Below, one piece after another: positions 1 through 8,078 of a DNA stretch of 64,000 bases. Numbering within the stretch: position 1 is the first letter of the stretch; every line of letters begins with the position of its first letter. A program made the translations under genes and the position numbers. This DNA comes from Arthrobacter sp. YD4. Its GTDB lineage: Bacteria > Actinomycetota > Actinomycetes > Actinomycetales > Micrococcaceae. The notes under the pieces are model-generated. The model worked only from the letters and a program-made list of their open reading frames with translations, was not told the origin of the DNA and did not search any database. The stretch spans positions 289,419-353,418 of the forward strand of contig NZ_JAUHHD010000002.1 in the NCBI RefSeq assembly GCF_030410515.1, in the 5' to 3' direction.

Positions 1-719
1 GAGCGCATCAGTTCGAAGGCGAAGCGGCCCGCCGTGTACCCGGCGACGTATAGGGCGAACACGCTGCCGGCACCGAGCTTGAACCGCCGGTCCAGAAAGA
101 GGATGAGGAGAGCCACGGCGACGCACCAGAGCGACTCGTACAGGAAGGTCGGCTGGAAGTAGCCCAGGACCACGACGGCGCCGGAGGGATCGGTGACCGC
201 GTTTCCGGCGGCGTCCATCTGGTGGATCTGCAGCTTCCACGGCAGGGTGGTGGGGTCGCCGTAGAGCTCGTTGTTGAACCAGTTGCCCCAGCGGCCGAGG
301 GCCTGGGCAAAGAGCACCCCGGGCGCCACGGAATCCAGGAAGGCCACGAAGGACACCCCGGCCCGGCGGCAGCCGATCCAGGCGCCCACGCAGCCGAGCG
401 CGATCGCTCCCCAGATGCCTAGCCCGCCATCCCAGATGGCAAAAGCATTCCAGGGGTTCCGGCCGGGCAGGAAATACAGCTCCGGGTCCGTGATGACGTG
501 GTAGATCCGGCCGCCGATGATCCCGGCCGGGACCGCCCAGACGCAGATGTCCAGGACCTGGCCTGGCAGGCCGCCGCGGGCGATCCAGCGGCGGGACCCC
601 AGCCAGATGGCCACCGCGATGCCGGCCAGGATGCAGAGGGCATAGAAGTGGATGGTCAGCGGTCCCACGTGGAAGGCGCTGACGGTCGGGGACGGAAAAA
701 ACGAATCTCCGGCGGTCAT
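1..719 (-). CDS. lgt: Prolipoprotein diacylglyceryl transferase, 3' end cut by window
   Basis: Transfers diacylglycerol from phosphatidylglycerol to the lipobox cysteine of prelipoproteins in the cytoplasmic membrane, the first step of lipoprotein maturation. About 239 residues are visible from an ATG at 719; the C-terminus lies outside the window. Several hydrophobic segments are present, and the Lgt signature occurs as GRWGNWFNNELYG, carrying the conserved Asn and Glu, followed by FLYESLW. The gene diverges from the MarR gene at 809. It serves lipoproteins such as MetQ, SsuA and the DUF305 protein encoded in this window. Confidence 0.93.
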   Translation of the reverse strand, partial: MTAGDSFFPSPTVSAFHVGPLTIHFYALCILAGIAVAIWLGSRRWIARGGLPGQVLDICVWAVPAGIIGGRIYHVITDPELYFLPGRNPWNAFAIWDGGLGIWGAIALGCVGAWIGCRRAGVSFVAFLDSVAPGVLFAQALGRWGNWFNNELYGDPTTLPWKLQIHQMDAAGNAVTDPSGAVVVLGYFQPTFLYESLWCVAVALLILFLDRRFKLGAGSVFALYVAGYTAGRFAFELMR

Positions 720-756
720 GGCGGTCCTGTCTAAGAAGTGCGCGGCACGGTAATTG

Positions 757-771
757 GTTCTGCCACAGAAC
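757..771. promoter_or_regulatory. Perfect inverted repeat, candidate MarR operator
   Basis: GTTCTG-CCA-CAGAAC is a perfect 6-base inverted repeat in the lgt/MarR intergenic region. It lies about 25 bases upstream of the MarR -10 element, so it is well placed for autorepression. Confidence 0.4.
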
Positions 772-796
772 TATTCTAGGTCTGACTGTATCCGGC

Positions 797-802
797 TAAA
801 CT
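797..802 (+). promoter_or_regulatory. -10 element (TAAACT) for leaderless MarR gene
   Basis: TAAACT ends 6 bases before the ATG at 809, which predicts transcription starting at the start codon. No Shine-Dalgarno sequence is present. Confidence 0.5.
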
Positions 803-808
803 GGGCGG

Positions 809-1330
809 ATGATGAGGGCCGTGGAATCCGCACCGGAGGCAGCGGCCCGCCGGGACTCCGGCGCGTGGTCCCTGACCGGCGTGATCACCCGCCTGCGCAG
901 GGTGCTGCGCTCCAGCGTGCGGCAGGAGTTTCCCTGGGAGGCGCTGCCGATGGCACAGGTGGAGGTCCTGCAGCGGCTGGCCGAGGAACCGGGAATCGGC
1001 GTGAGCGGGCTGGCTTCGCGGCAGCGGCTGGCCGTCAACACGGTGAGCAACCTGGTCCAGCAGATGGTGGTGTCGGGGCTGGTGGAGCGGCTGACCCGGC
1101 CGGGTGACCGGCGTTCGGTGACGCTGACCCTTACCGAGCGGGGCGCCGCGGTCCTCGCCGCCTGGCAGGACGCCAATGACCGCCGCCTGGGCGACGCCCT
1201 CCGGCGGCTGCCCGATTCCTCGCAGCAGGCCATCGAGGATGCACTTCCGGCACTGGCCGCCCTGGCCGCCCTGCTGGAGGCGGACGACCAGGATCCCAAC
1301 GGCGGCGGCCCGACGTCCCGGGACGCCTGA
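809..1330 (+). CDS. MarR-family transcriptional regulator
   Basis: A 173-residue protein with a winged helix-turn-helix. The central part reads as recognition helix plus wing: GVSGLASRQRLAVNTVSNLV, then LVERLTRPGDRRSVTLTLTERG, the typical MarR wing with conserved Asp-Arg-Arg. Flanking helices would form the dimer interface. MarR proteins usually repress neighbouring transport, detoxification or catabolic genes and lose DNA binding on ligand or oxidant contact. The target here is not clear; lgt is an unlikely one, and autoregulation through the palindrome at 757 is plausible. The start is set by the leaderless promoter geometry. Confidence 0.85.
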   Translation: MMRAVESAPEAAARRDSGAWSLTGVITRLRRVLRSSVRQEFPWEALPMAQVEVLQRLAEEPGIGVSGLASRQRLAVNTVSNLVQQMVVSGLVERLTRPGDRRSVTLTLTERGAAVLAAWQDANDRRLGDALRRLPDSSQQAIEDALPALAALAALLEADDQDPNGGGPTSRDA

Positions 1331-1368
1331 CCTCGCGTAGCCCCGCGCCCTGAGGCCGTGCGCCGGGC

Positions 1369-1662
1369 CTAGTCGTCGCTGCGGAGTTCGCGCTGGCGGG
1401 CGCTGAGGAGTTCGACCTCCGGCCGGGCCGCGACGAAGCGTTCGACGGCGGCCAGCACCTCGATGAGGTGGGCGCGGTCCGCGGCGACCAGTCCGGCGCC
1501 CACCAGGGCCCTGCGGTACTGGTCCTGGTATCCGGCCTCCGTGACGGAGATGTCGAAGCGCCGCTTCAGCTCCGCCAGTAGCGGCCGGACCACGGACCGT
1601 TTTTCCTTCAGGCTGTGCACGTCGCCCAGCAGAAGGTCGAACTCAATCCAGCCGATCCACAT
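1369..1662 (-). CDS. DUF503 family protein
   Basis: A 97-residue protein matching the DUF503 pattern: an N-terminal beta strand, then HSLKEKRSVVRPLLAELKRRF and a second strand region ending VLAAVERFVAARPEVELLSA. The SLKEKR stretch is the family hallmark. DUF503 proteins are small ferredoxin-like-fold proteins, in many bacteria encoded near translation factors; their function is unknown. The gene stands alone here, with its own leaderless promoter. Confidence 0.85.
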   Translation of the reverse strand: MWIGWIEFDLLLGDVHSLKEKRSVVRPLLAELKRRFDISVTEAGYQDQYRRALVGAGLVAADRAHLIEVLAAVERFVAARPEVELLSARQRELRSDD

Positions 1663-1668
1663 GGCCCC

Positions 1669-1674
1669 AGCGTA
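1669..1674 (-). promoter_or_regulatory. -10 element (TACGCT) for leaderless DUF503 gene
   Basis: On the minus strand TACGCT ends 6 bases before the ATG at 1662, and no Shine-Dalgarno sequence lies between them. Confidence 0.45.
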
Positions 1675-1683
1675 GCGGCCGGG

Positions 1684-2001
1684 CTAGATGGTGAGCTCGC
1701 CCATCCGGTCCCAGCCGTCGCCGTCGATCTGGCGGCTGATGATCCGGGGCGTCTCCACCAGGGCCTGGGGCATATCCTCCATGGCCTTCTTGAAGTGGGC
1801 GCTGTTGACGTGGTCTCCGGCGGCGTCGTCCTTGAAGGCCTCGACGAGGACGAACTCGTTCGGGTCCTCGACGCTGCGTGACCACTCGAACCAGAGGTTG
1901 CCGGCTTCCTTGCGGGTGGAGGAGGTGAAGTCCTCCACGAGGCCGAGCCAGCGCTCGGACCAGTCGGGCTTGACCTTGAATTTGACGACGATGAAGATCA
2001 T
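1684..2001 (-). CDS. Antibiotic biosynthesis monooxygenase (ABM)-fold protein, YgiN-like
   Basis: A 105-residue ferredoxin-like dimeric alpha+beta barrel protein. Family features seen are the N-terminal strand IFIVVKFKVKP, the motif AGNLWFEWSRSVEDPNEFVLVEAFKD and the HVNSAHFKKAMEDM helix. YgiN-type members are quinol monooxygenases or small cofactor-free oxygenases acting on quinones or aromatic metabolites. The mRNA has an AAAGGGAC ribosome site upstream, so unlike several neighbours it is not leaderless. The substrate cannot be read from the sequence. Confidence 0.8.
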   Translation of the reverse strand: MIFIVVKFKVKPDWSERWLGLVEDFTSSTRKEAGNLWFEWSRSVEDPNEFVLVEAFKDDAAGDHVNSAHFKKAMEDMPQALVETPRIISRQIDGDGWDRMGELTI

Positions 2002-2053
2002 GGACGGTCCCTTTCGGTACGGATACGGTCTTTCAGTATTTCAGTTGGGCCGG

Positions 2054-2656
2054 TCAGCAGGCGCCGATGGCGGCCCGGGCGAGCTCCTGCTGCCGGGGCG
2101 TGCCGACCCGTTCGGCCCACTGCTCGGCCAGCTGGAATTCGACCATAGCCTCGGTGCAGCGGCCCGCCTCATGCAGCGACCAGCCGAGGTTGTTGTGCAG
2201 TGCCACCAGCCACCGCCGGGTGCGTTCGTCGCCGGCGGTGGAGGCGTACTCGAGGGCGCTGCGGGTCCAGGTTTCGGCGTGGGCGGTGTCCGCGATGGCC
2301 AGCATGTGCAGCGCGTCCACGGCCAGGAAGTCCTCGCCAAGGTGGTCCGCGAGTTCCGCGGCCTGCTCGAAAAGGGGAACGGCCATCTCGGGGTGGCCGC
2401 CGGAGTTGAGCACCCGGCCGCGCTCGAGCAGGACCCTCACCGCCACGGTGGGTTCGTCGGCGTCGACCGCGTCCAGCAGTGCGTCGGCTTCCTCGTACCG
2501 GCCCTGCAGCCCGATCGCCCGGCCCAGCTGGGTGGCAAGTTCGGCGCGTTCATCGGCGTCGAATGCCGGGTCCTCCAGTGCCTCCCGGAAGCGGGCTTCG
2601 GAGAGCCCGGGATTGTCGAAGTTCCAGATCAGGTCCAGGTTCTGTTGGTTCAGCAT
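2054..2656 (-). CDS. Tetratricopeptide-repeat protein
   Basis: A 200-residue, all-helical protein with repeated TPR-like helix pairs rich in Ala, Leu and acidic residues, such as the pair around QLGRAIGLQGRYEEADALLD and a later pair NNLGWSLHEAGRCTEAMVEF. No enzymatic motif is seen. It is the last gene of a three-gene minus-strand operon: its ATG overlaps the stop of the DUF1990 gene by 7 bases, with AGGAG seven bases upstream. It probably acts as a protein-interaction scaffold; partner unknown. Confidence 0.75.
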   Translation of the reverse strand: MLNQQNLDLIWNFDNPGLSEARFREALEDPAFDADERAELATQLGRAIGLQGRYEEADALLDAVDADEPTVAVRVLLERGRVLNSGGHPEMAVPLFEQAAELADHLGEDFLAVDALHMLAIADTAHAETWTRSALEYASTAGDERTRRWLVALHNNLGWSLHEAGRCTEAMVEFQLAEQWAERVGTPRQQELARAAIGAC

Positions 2657-3219
2657 CCACTCACTCCTGCTCGGTTCACGCCGGCGGCCAGTTCCTGTGC
2701 ACTCCTAACGTACCGGGAAGTGACCAGCCGGCGCGCCCGGTCCGTGACGGGGCGGCCGGCGGCGTAGAACCAGGTGGACGGGACACCGAAGGCGGTGATG
2801 GTGATCAGCACCCGGCCGGCCTCATCCAGCGAGATCTCGAAGGACTCCTCGCCCCGGACGGGGTGCCCGGGCAGGGTGCCGTAACCGAATCCGGCCGACT
2901 GCGGGCCGGCCCCGGGGCGGGGCGGGTGCACCCAGACCACCTCGCAGGGGGCGTCGACGCGGAACGGGCCGACGCCGAAGCCGCTGACCACCCGGACGCC
3001 GGGGGCGACGTCGGATTCGGCCCGGACCCGCAGACCCGCGCCGCGGTGCAGCTGCCAGGTCATCAGGCCGTGCACCGCCCGGCGGTAGGCCGCCTCCCCG
3101 TCGCCGATGTGGGCCCGGGTGACGATGCCGTGGCCACCTGCGGGAAGCCGGCCGCTTTCGGTGGCACCGACGCCGGAATAGGTCAGCTCGCCCGCGGCGA
3201 TCCGGTCCCCGCCCCTCAC
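2650..3219 (-). CDS. DUF1990 family protein
   Basis: I chose the GTG at 3219 (189 residues) because it forms a GTGA overlap with the stop of the upstream MmcQ gene; the frame is open further upstream, but that part is antisense to MmcQ. Family features seen are the YSGVGAT start motif, GEAAYRRAVHGLMTWQLH, then VVSGFGVGPFRVDAPCEVVW and SFEISLDEAGRVLITITAF. DUF1990 is a lipocalin/START-like small-molecule-binding fold common in Actinobacteria and of unknown function. It is translationally coupled with MmcQ and the TPR protein. Confidence 0.85.
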   Translation of the reverse strand: MRGGDRIAAGELTYSGVGATESGRLPAGGHGIVTRAHIGDGEAAYRRAVHGLMTWQLHRGAGLRVRAESDVAPGVRVVSGFGVGPFRVDAPCEVVWVHPPRPGAGPQSAGFGYGTLPGHPVRGEESFEISLDEAGRVLITITAFGVPSTWFYAAGRPVTDRARRLVTSRYVRSAQELAAGVNRAGVSGC

Positions 3220-3653
3220 GGCCGGTCCCCGATCCGGTCGTTGCCCCGGTCCCCACCCCGTGCCAGCCGGGACCAGCCCAGTTGCGCCTGTTGGGCCCGG
3301 CTCAGGGTGGCCACCACCAGGTCGTAGGAATCCTCCACCATGTCCCGGATCATGTCGTTCGGCAGCGCACCGTCCAGCCGGACACCGTTCCAGTGCCGCT
3401 TGTTCAGGTGCCAGGCGCCGGTGATCTCGGGGTGCACCTGCCGGAGCTGTTCCGCGAGCGCCGGTTCGCATTTGAGGCTCACGCTGAAGTCCTCCGGGTC
3501 CATGGCGGACAGGGCGAAGACCTTCGCCTGGTGCCGGGCCCCGCCGGCAATGGCGGCGCGGACCTTGAACACGGCCGTCTCGGGCCCGAACGGGTAGTCC
3601 TCGAAGGCGCCGGGGAAGCCCAGGCAGATCTCTCGCAGTGCGTCCGCGTCCAT
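3216..3653 (-). CDS. MmcQ/YjbR-family protein
   Basis: A 145-residue CyaY-like fold protein. The family pattern is clear: FPGAFEDYPFGPETAVFKV near the N-terminus, then VSLKCEPALAEQLRQVHPEI and the GAWHLNKRHWNGVRLDG block, ending DMVEDSYDLVVATL. Members are often annotated as DNA-binding, but the biochemical role is not established. It is the first gene of the MmcQ-DUF1990-TPR operon and has a leaderless promoter. Confidence 0.88.
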   Translation of the reverse strand: MDADALREICLGFPGAFEDYPFGPETAVFKVRAAIAGGARHQAKVFALSAMDPEDFSVSLKCEPALAEQLRQVHPEITGAWHLNKRHWNGVRLDGALPNDMIRDMVEDSYDLVVATLSRAQQAQLGWSRLARGGDRGNDRIGDRP

Positions 3654-3659
3654 GGTCCG

Positions 3660-3665
3660 AGCTTA
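3660..3665 (-). promoter_or_regulatory. -10 element (TAAGCT) for leaderless MmcQ operon
   Basis: On the minus strand TAAGCT ends 6 bases before the ATG at 3653, in the standard geometry for an actinobacterial leaderless transcript. Confidence 0.5.
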
Positions 3666-3766
3666 CGTCCGGGGCCGGACATCGGGCAGCCCGAACCCGG
3701 GAGGCCAGGTCTCCGCGGTGAGGCCAAGTCTCCCCGGTGTGCTGAAGCGGCGCGGCTGGATGGACG

Positions 3767-5014
3767 CTACTCCCCCGCCGCCGGCGCCTTCGGCGCGTCG
3801 CCGATGCTGTGCAGCCCCTCCGGTGTGGTCCCGTTGACCTCGTAGTCGCCCAGGATCCGGGCCTTGAAGACCGCCGGGTTGTGTGTGGCCACCGTGCGGG
3901 CGTTCCGCCAGTGCCGGTCCAGTGCCTTGGCCTTCGAGGTGGCGGAGGCGCCGGTGACGTCGAAGAGCTGCTGGGCTGCCGACTGCACCAGCTCGGGGAC
4001 CAGCAGCTGCGCCTTCCCCACGGCCGCTTCTCCCCTGCTGTACCGCTCGGCGGGGGCGAGGTCCAGGCCCGGATCGGCGGCGGCGTCGAGCTCGCGGGCG
4101 GCGGCCAGGACCACGGACTCCGCGGCGAAGACCTTGGCGGAGAGCTGCCCCACGAGTTGCAGGATCAGCGGGTCGTGCCGGAACAGCTCACCCGAGCCGG
4201 TGTTGAAGGTGCGTTTCCGGTCCCGGACCAGTGCCTTCGCATCCGCCAGGGCCGCCCGCCCGATCCCGGCCAGCACCGCCAGCAGGACCAGCTGGAAGAA
4301 GGCCGGCTCGTGTGTGGTGGACACCGAGCGCTGGATGATGTGCTCCGCGGGCACGGCGACGTCGCGGAAGATTGTGGTGCCCGTCCCGGTGAGCTGCTGG
4401 CCGAACCCGTCCCAGTCGTCGAGAATCTCCACCCCGGGCGCCGTGGTGCTGACGACGGCGTATTGGCGGCCCTCCCGGCCCGCGGTACTGGCCGTGACGG
4501 CGATCCACCGGGCGAAGATGGTCCCGGTGGTGTAGAACTTCCGGCCGTTGAGCACCCAGTCCGGTCCGGACGGGGTCAGCGTGGTTCCGGTGGCGCCGAG
4601 GACGTTGCCGGACTGTTCGGTGGCCGCATTGCCGAAGATTTCGCCGGCCACCACCCGCGGGTACCAGCGGTCCTGGAAGCCGGGACCCTCCAGGCCCACG
4701 GTCTCCACGAACGCGAAGTGCGAGCGGTACAGGTGCGCCACCGAGGAGTCGGCCTCGGCCAGTTCCACCAGCAGCCGGAAGAACGGGTCGAAGCCGATCC
4801 CGTCCCCTCCGTGTTCCACGGGGACCCGCAGCCGGCCGAACCCGGCCTCGTTGAGCCAGCGGACCTGCTCGAAGGGCAGGACGCGGTCCCGCTCCCGGTC
4901 CAGGGCGCCCTCGGCGATCCGGGCGAAGACCGGTCGGAACCGCCCGGCCAGTGCCTGGTAGCCGTGCTCCGTGGTGGCGCCCGCCGTCGTCGTTGTTTCT
5001 GTTGAGGTGCTCAT
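3767..5014 (-). CDS. SfnB/DszC-type flavin-dependent monooxygenase (acyl-CoA dehydrogenase fold)
   Basis: A 415-residue protein of the acyl-CoA dehydrogenase superfamily. It belongs to the branch of FMNH2-dependent sulfur monooxygenases (DszC, SfnB) rather than true dehydrogenases: the usual catalytic Glu region is not evident, and the C-terminus has the DszC-like block HWRNARTVATHNPAVFKARI. The middle carries WVLNGRKFYTTGTIFARWI and the N-terminal helical domain WLNEAGFGRLRVPVEHGG. DszC oxidises thioethers to sulfoxide and sulfone. It is the last gene of the riboswitch-led operon metN-metI-LLM-metQ, 24 bases after metQ, so it is likely an organosulfur oxygenase. The exact substrate and flavin reductase are unknown. 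Confidence 0.78.
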   Translation of the reverse strand: MSTSTETTTTAGATTEHGYQALAGRFRPVFARIAEGALDRERDRVLPFEQVRWLNEAGFGRLRVPVEHGGDGIGFDPFFRLLVELAEADSSVAHLYRSHFAFVETVGLEGPGFQDRWYPRVVAGEIFGNAATEQSGNVLGATGTTLTPSGPDWVLNGRKFYTTGTIFARWIAVTASTAGREGRQYAVVSTTAPGVEILDDWDGFGQQLTGTGTTIFRDVAVPAEHIIQRSVSTTHEPAFFQLVLLAVLAGIGRAALADAKALVRDRKRTFNTGSGELFRHDPLILQLVGQLSAKVFAAESVVLAAARELDAAADPGLDLAPAERYSRGEAAVGKAQLLVPELVQSAAQQLFDVTGASATSKAKALDRHWRNARTVATHNPAVFKARILGDYEVNGTTPEGLHSIGDAPKAPAAGE

Positions 5015-5038
5015 CGCGTCTCCTGTTCCCCGGGCCGG

Positions 5039-5911
5039 CTAGAGTTTCTCCGCGTCGGCGGCCGGGTCCTGGTCCCACGGGGTGGGCAGGATTCCGTTCT
5101 GGTAGCCGGCGAACCAGGCCTTGACCCCGGGCGACTGGTAGGCCTCCTTCAGCGCGGCCGCCTTCTCCGTGCCGGCGAACTCGGGCCGGCCGGCAACGAC
5201 GATCCGGAAGGGGACCTGGTTGGCGTCGGGCTCGAAGGCCAGCGCGTCGGCCCGGGTGTGCTTGGCGTCGGCCGCCATCCGGGCGATCAGGAAGCCGGCG
5301 TCGACGTCCGGGAGGGTCTTGGCCAGGGACTGCTGGTCCACTTCCACAAACTGCAGCTTCTTCGGGTTGGCGGTGATGTTCTTCTGCGAGGTGTGGATGA
5401 CGGTGGCGTCGGAGAGCTCCAGCAGCCCGGCGTCGCGGAGCATGAACAGGGCGCGGCCGTTGTTGGCCGGGTCCACGGGGATGCCGATCTTGGCCCCGTC
5501 GGGGAGCTCGCTGAGGGACTTGTACTTGTCCGACCAGATCCCGCCGGGCGCGCTGTAGACGTAGAACAGGCCGACGTTGGAGAGGCCCTTGTCCTGGTTG
5601 AACTGCTTCAGGTAGGCGTTGTGCTGGAAGAAGTTGGCGTCGAATTCACCGTTCGCCACCGCCAGGTTGGGCTGGATGATGTCCGTGACGTAGGTGGGCT
5701 CCAGCGTCCAGCCCTTGGCCTCGAGGAGCTTCTTAGCGATCTTCGTTGGCTCCTGGTACGGCGCGGACTCGGTGACGATGATCTTGATGGTCTTCCCGCC
5801 CGAGGCGGCGTTGGCGCCGCCGGGGTTGACCAGGCCGCAGCCGGTGAGGGCCGTGGCGGACGCGGCGCCGGCTCCGGCGAGGGCGAACTTGAGAAAATTT
5901 CTGCGGTGCAT
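5039..5911 (-). CDS. metQ: MetQ/NlpA-family methionine (or organosulfur) binding lipoprotein
   Basis: Substrate-binding component of the MetNIQ ABC importer. The ATG at 5911 was chosen over a longer open frame because it begins a signal peptide (RRNFLKFALAGAG, twin-arginine-like, lipobox LTGC with Cys25) and has AAAGGAC upstream. The mature domain is a type NlpA periplasmic-binding fold: KTIKIIVTESAPYQEP, TYVTDIIQPNLAVANGEFDA, FFQHNAYLKQF and the IPVDPANNGRALFMLRDAGL hinge. At 290 residues it has normal family length. It lies between two flavin monooxygenase genes, so the ligand may be an organosulfur compound rather than methionine itself. Confidence 0.88.
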   Translation of the reverse strand: MHRRNFLKFALAGAGAASATALTGCGLVNPGGANAASGGKTIKIIVTESAPYQEPTKIAKKLLEAKGWTLEPTYVTDIIQPNLAVANGEFDANFFQHNAYLKQFNQDKGLSNVGLFYVYSAPGGIWSDKYKSLSELPDGAKIGIPVDPANNGRALFMLRDAGLLELSDATVIHTSQKNITANPKKLQFVEVDQQSLAKTLPDVDAGFLIARMAADAKHTRADALAFEPDANQVPFRIVVAGRPEFAGTEKAAALKEAYQSPGVKAWFAGYQNGILPTPWDQDPAADAEKL

Positions 5912-5939
5912 GGCGGGTGTCCTTTGTCGTGGGGGGGGG

Positions 5940-7376
5940 TTAGACGCCGACGGCGGCGGGAGTGTTTTCGGCGGCCGCGGAGAACGCTGTGAAGGCACCG
6001 CGGAAGGCGGCGGCGGGGTGCCGGCCGTTGAGTCGGGGGCCGTCGCCGAAGAGCTTTTCGCGCAGGGTTCCCGGCGCGTAGTCGGTCTGGGCGAGGCCGC
6101 GGTCCCGCAGTTCGGGCAGCACCCCGGTGATGAAATCGGTGTAGGACCCCGGGATGGTCTGGTTGATGATGTTGATCCCGTCGATGCCGGCGTCCTGCCA
6201 TTCTTCGAGCCGGTCCGCGATCTGTTCCGGTGTTCCCACCACCCGGTTGGCCCGGCTGCGGTACAGCGCGATGTCTCGGAGCGTGGGGTTGCCGCCGCGG
6301 GTGGAGGCCCGGATGGCTTCCAGGTGTCCCTGGCTGCCCTCGGTCTGGATGTCGCCCAGGGGGGTGTCCAGCGGCAGGCCGCCCAGGTCGACGCCGAATC
6401 CGCCGCCGACGTGGGCCAGCAGGGCCTCGATGTCCAGGCTGTCCTCCAGCTCGGCCGCTTTCCGGGCTGCCTCGGCCTCGGTACCGCCTACTACGAAGTG
6501 CATGCCTTGGAGGAACTTCACGTCCTCGGCACGACGTCCGGCGGCCACCGCCTGCTCGCGAACGGCGGCCGTGTAGGCGGCCGCGATCGCGGTGCTGGGC
6601 GCCAAGGTGAAGGTCGCCTCCGCGTTGGCGGCGCAGAACTGCTGGCCGCGTCCGGAGCTGCCGGCTTGGAAGAGCACCGGGGTGCGCTGCGGCGACGGCG
6701 CCACGAGGTGCGGGCCGTCGATGGAGTAGCGGGGCCCGCTGTGGTAGATCTTGCTGACCTTTTCCGGGTCCGCGTGGACCCCGCCCTCCTTGTCCCGGAC
6801 CAGGGCGTCGTCCGCCCAGGAGCCCTCCCACAGCTTGTAGGCCGCCTCGACGTATTCGTCCGCCCAGTCGTAACGCTCGTCATGCTTGGTCAGCTCGGTG
6901 GAGTTGAAGTTCCGGTGCGAGTTTTCCAGCACGCTGGTGACGATGTTCCAGCCCACCCGGCCGTTGCTGATGTGGTCAAGGGTGGACATCTGCCGGGCGA
7001 ACTGGAAGGGGTGGCTCTGGATCACGGAGGAGGTGGCGGCCAGGCCGATCTCCCGGGTGGCGGCGGCCAGGGCCGAAAGCAGGATCAGGGGGTCGTTGGA
7101 GGGCACCTGCAGGCCCTTCCTCAGGTGGGAGGCCCAGCCGCCGTCGTAGTCGCCGTAGAGGCCCACGACGTCGGCGAAGAAGATCGTGTCGAATTTCGCC
7201 TCTTCCAGCTGCCGTGCCAGGTCGGTCCAGAGTTGCAGTTCGTTGAAGCGGTGCTGCTGGGCCTCGGGGCGGCGCCATTGGCCGCCCATGATGTGGCTGG
7301 TGGTGTTCATGACGAACGCGCTGAGGAGCAGGCGGGGGCGGGGTCCGTCGAAGCGGGGGCTGGCTGGGGAAGTCAT
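5940..7376 (-). CDS. NtaA/SnaA/DszA-type FMN-dependent monooxygenase (bacterial luciferase-like)
   Basis: A 478-residue LLM-class flavin oxygenase of the NtaA/SnaA/DszA branch. Seen: N-terminal LLLSAFVMNTTSHIMGGQWR, FDTIFFADVVGLYGDYDGGW, HPFQFARQMSTLDHISNGRVGWNIVTS (the conserved family core) and the FQAGSSGRGQQFCAANAEAT phosphate-binding loop. DszA cleaves the C-S bond of sulfones with FMNH2 and O2; others in the family oxidise nitrilotriacetate or EDTA. The ATG at 7376 has GGAAAG upstream. Lying in a SAM-riboswitch operon with MetNIQ and a DszC-like enzyme, it probably performs C-S cleavage of an imported organosulfur compound. The reduced flavin must come from a reductase not seen nearby. 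Confidence 0.85.
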   Translation of the reverse strand: MTSPASPRFDGPRPRLLLSAFVMNTTSHIMGGQWRRPEAQQHRFNELQLWTDLARQLEEAKFDTIFFADVVGLYGDYDGGWASHLRKGLQVPSNDPLILLSALAAATREIGLAATSSVIQSHPFQFARQMSTLDHISNGRVGWNIVTSVLENSHRNFNSTELTKHDERYDWADEYVEAAYKLWEGSWADDALVRDKEGGVHADPEKVSKIYHSGPRYSIDGPHLVAPSPQRTPVLFQAGSSGRGQQFCAANAEATFTLAPSTAIAAAYTAAVREQAVAAGRRAEDVKFLQGMHFVVGGTEAEAARKAAELEDSLDIEALLAHVGGGFGVDLGGLPLDTPLGDIQTEGSQGHLEAIRASTRGGNPTLRDIALYRSRANRVVGTPEQIADRLEEWQDAGIDGINIINQTIPGSYTDFITGVLPELRDRGLAQTDYAPGTLREKLFGDGPRLNGRHPAAAFRGAFTAFSAAAENTPAAVGV

Positions 7377-7412
7377 GGGTCTGCTTTCCGAAGTGGGGTG
7401 GCGGGGCCGCGG

Positions 7413-8078
7413 TCAGAGCCGCTTGTCGAGGCGGCGGGCCAGGCGGGAGCCGCCGAACTGGACGAGGGTGACCAGCAGGATCATCAGGATGATCGCGGTG
7501 ATCATCAGCGGCGTTTCGTAGCGGTAGTAGCCGTAGCGGATGGCGAAGTCGCCGATCCCGCCGCCGCCCACCAGCCCGGCCATCGCCGAGTAGGAGATGA
7601 AGCTGACGGTCATGATGGTGATGGAGCTGACCAGTCCCGGCCGGGCCTCCACCAGCAGCACGTCCCGGACGACCTGGGACCGGCTGGCTCCCATCGAACG
7701 GGCGGCCTCCACCACCCCGCTGCCGAGCTGGCTGAGGTTCTGCTCCACGAAGCGGGCGAAGTACGGGATGGCGTTGATGGTCAGCGGGACGATCACCGCG
7801 GCCGTGCCGATGGTGGTGCCCACGATGAAGCGGGTCACCGGGATGATGGCGATCAGCAGGATCAGGAACGGGAAGGACCGGACCAGGTTGACCAGGCCGT
7901 CCAGGACCCGGTGGAGGCGGGGCCGGTGCCGCAGCCCGCCGGGGCCGATCGTGTAGAGCCAGACGCCCAGCGGCGTGCCGATCAGGACGGCCAGCGGGAT
8001 CGCGACCAGCAGCATGGCCAGGGTCTGGCCCATGGCGGCGCCGATTTCGGGCAGGACCGATAGGATGCGCTCAAGCAT
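7413..8078 (-). CDS. metI: MetI-type ABC transporter permease
   Basis: A 221-residue integral membrane protein with about five hydrophobic segments and the typical MetI start in which the first helix follows LPEIGAAMGQTLAMLLVAIPL. The cytoplasmic EAA coupling loop reads EAARSMGASRSQVVRDVLLVEARPG, close to the family consensus. Two copies would assemble with MetN dimers. Its ATG overlaps the end of metN by 8 bases, so the two genes are translationally coupled. Confidence 0.93.
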   Translation of the reverse strand: MLERILSVLPEIGAAMGQTLAMLLVAIPLAVLIGTPLGVWLYTIGPGGLRHRPRLHRVLDGLVNLVRSFPFLILLIAIIPVTRFIVGTTIGTAAVIVPLTINAIPYFARFVEQNLSQLGSGVVEAARSMGASRSQVVRDVLLVEARPGLVSSITIMTVSFISYSAMAGLVGGGGIGDFAIRYGYYRYETPLMITAIILMILLVTLVQFGGSRLARRLDKRL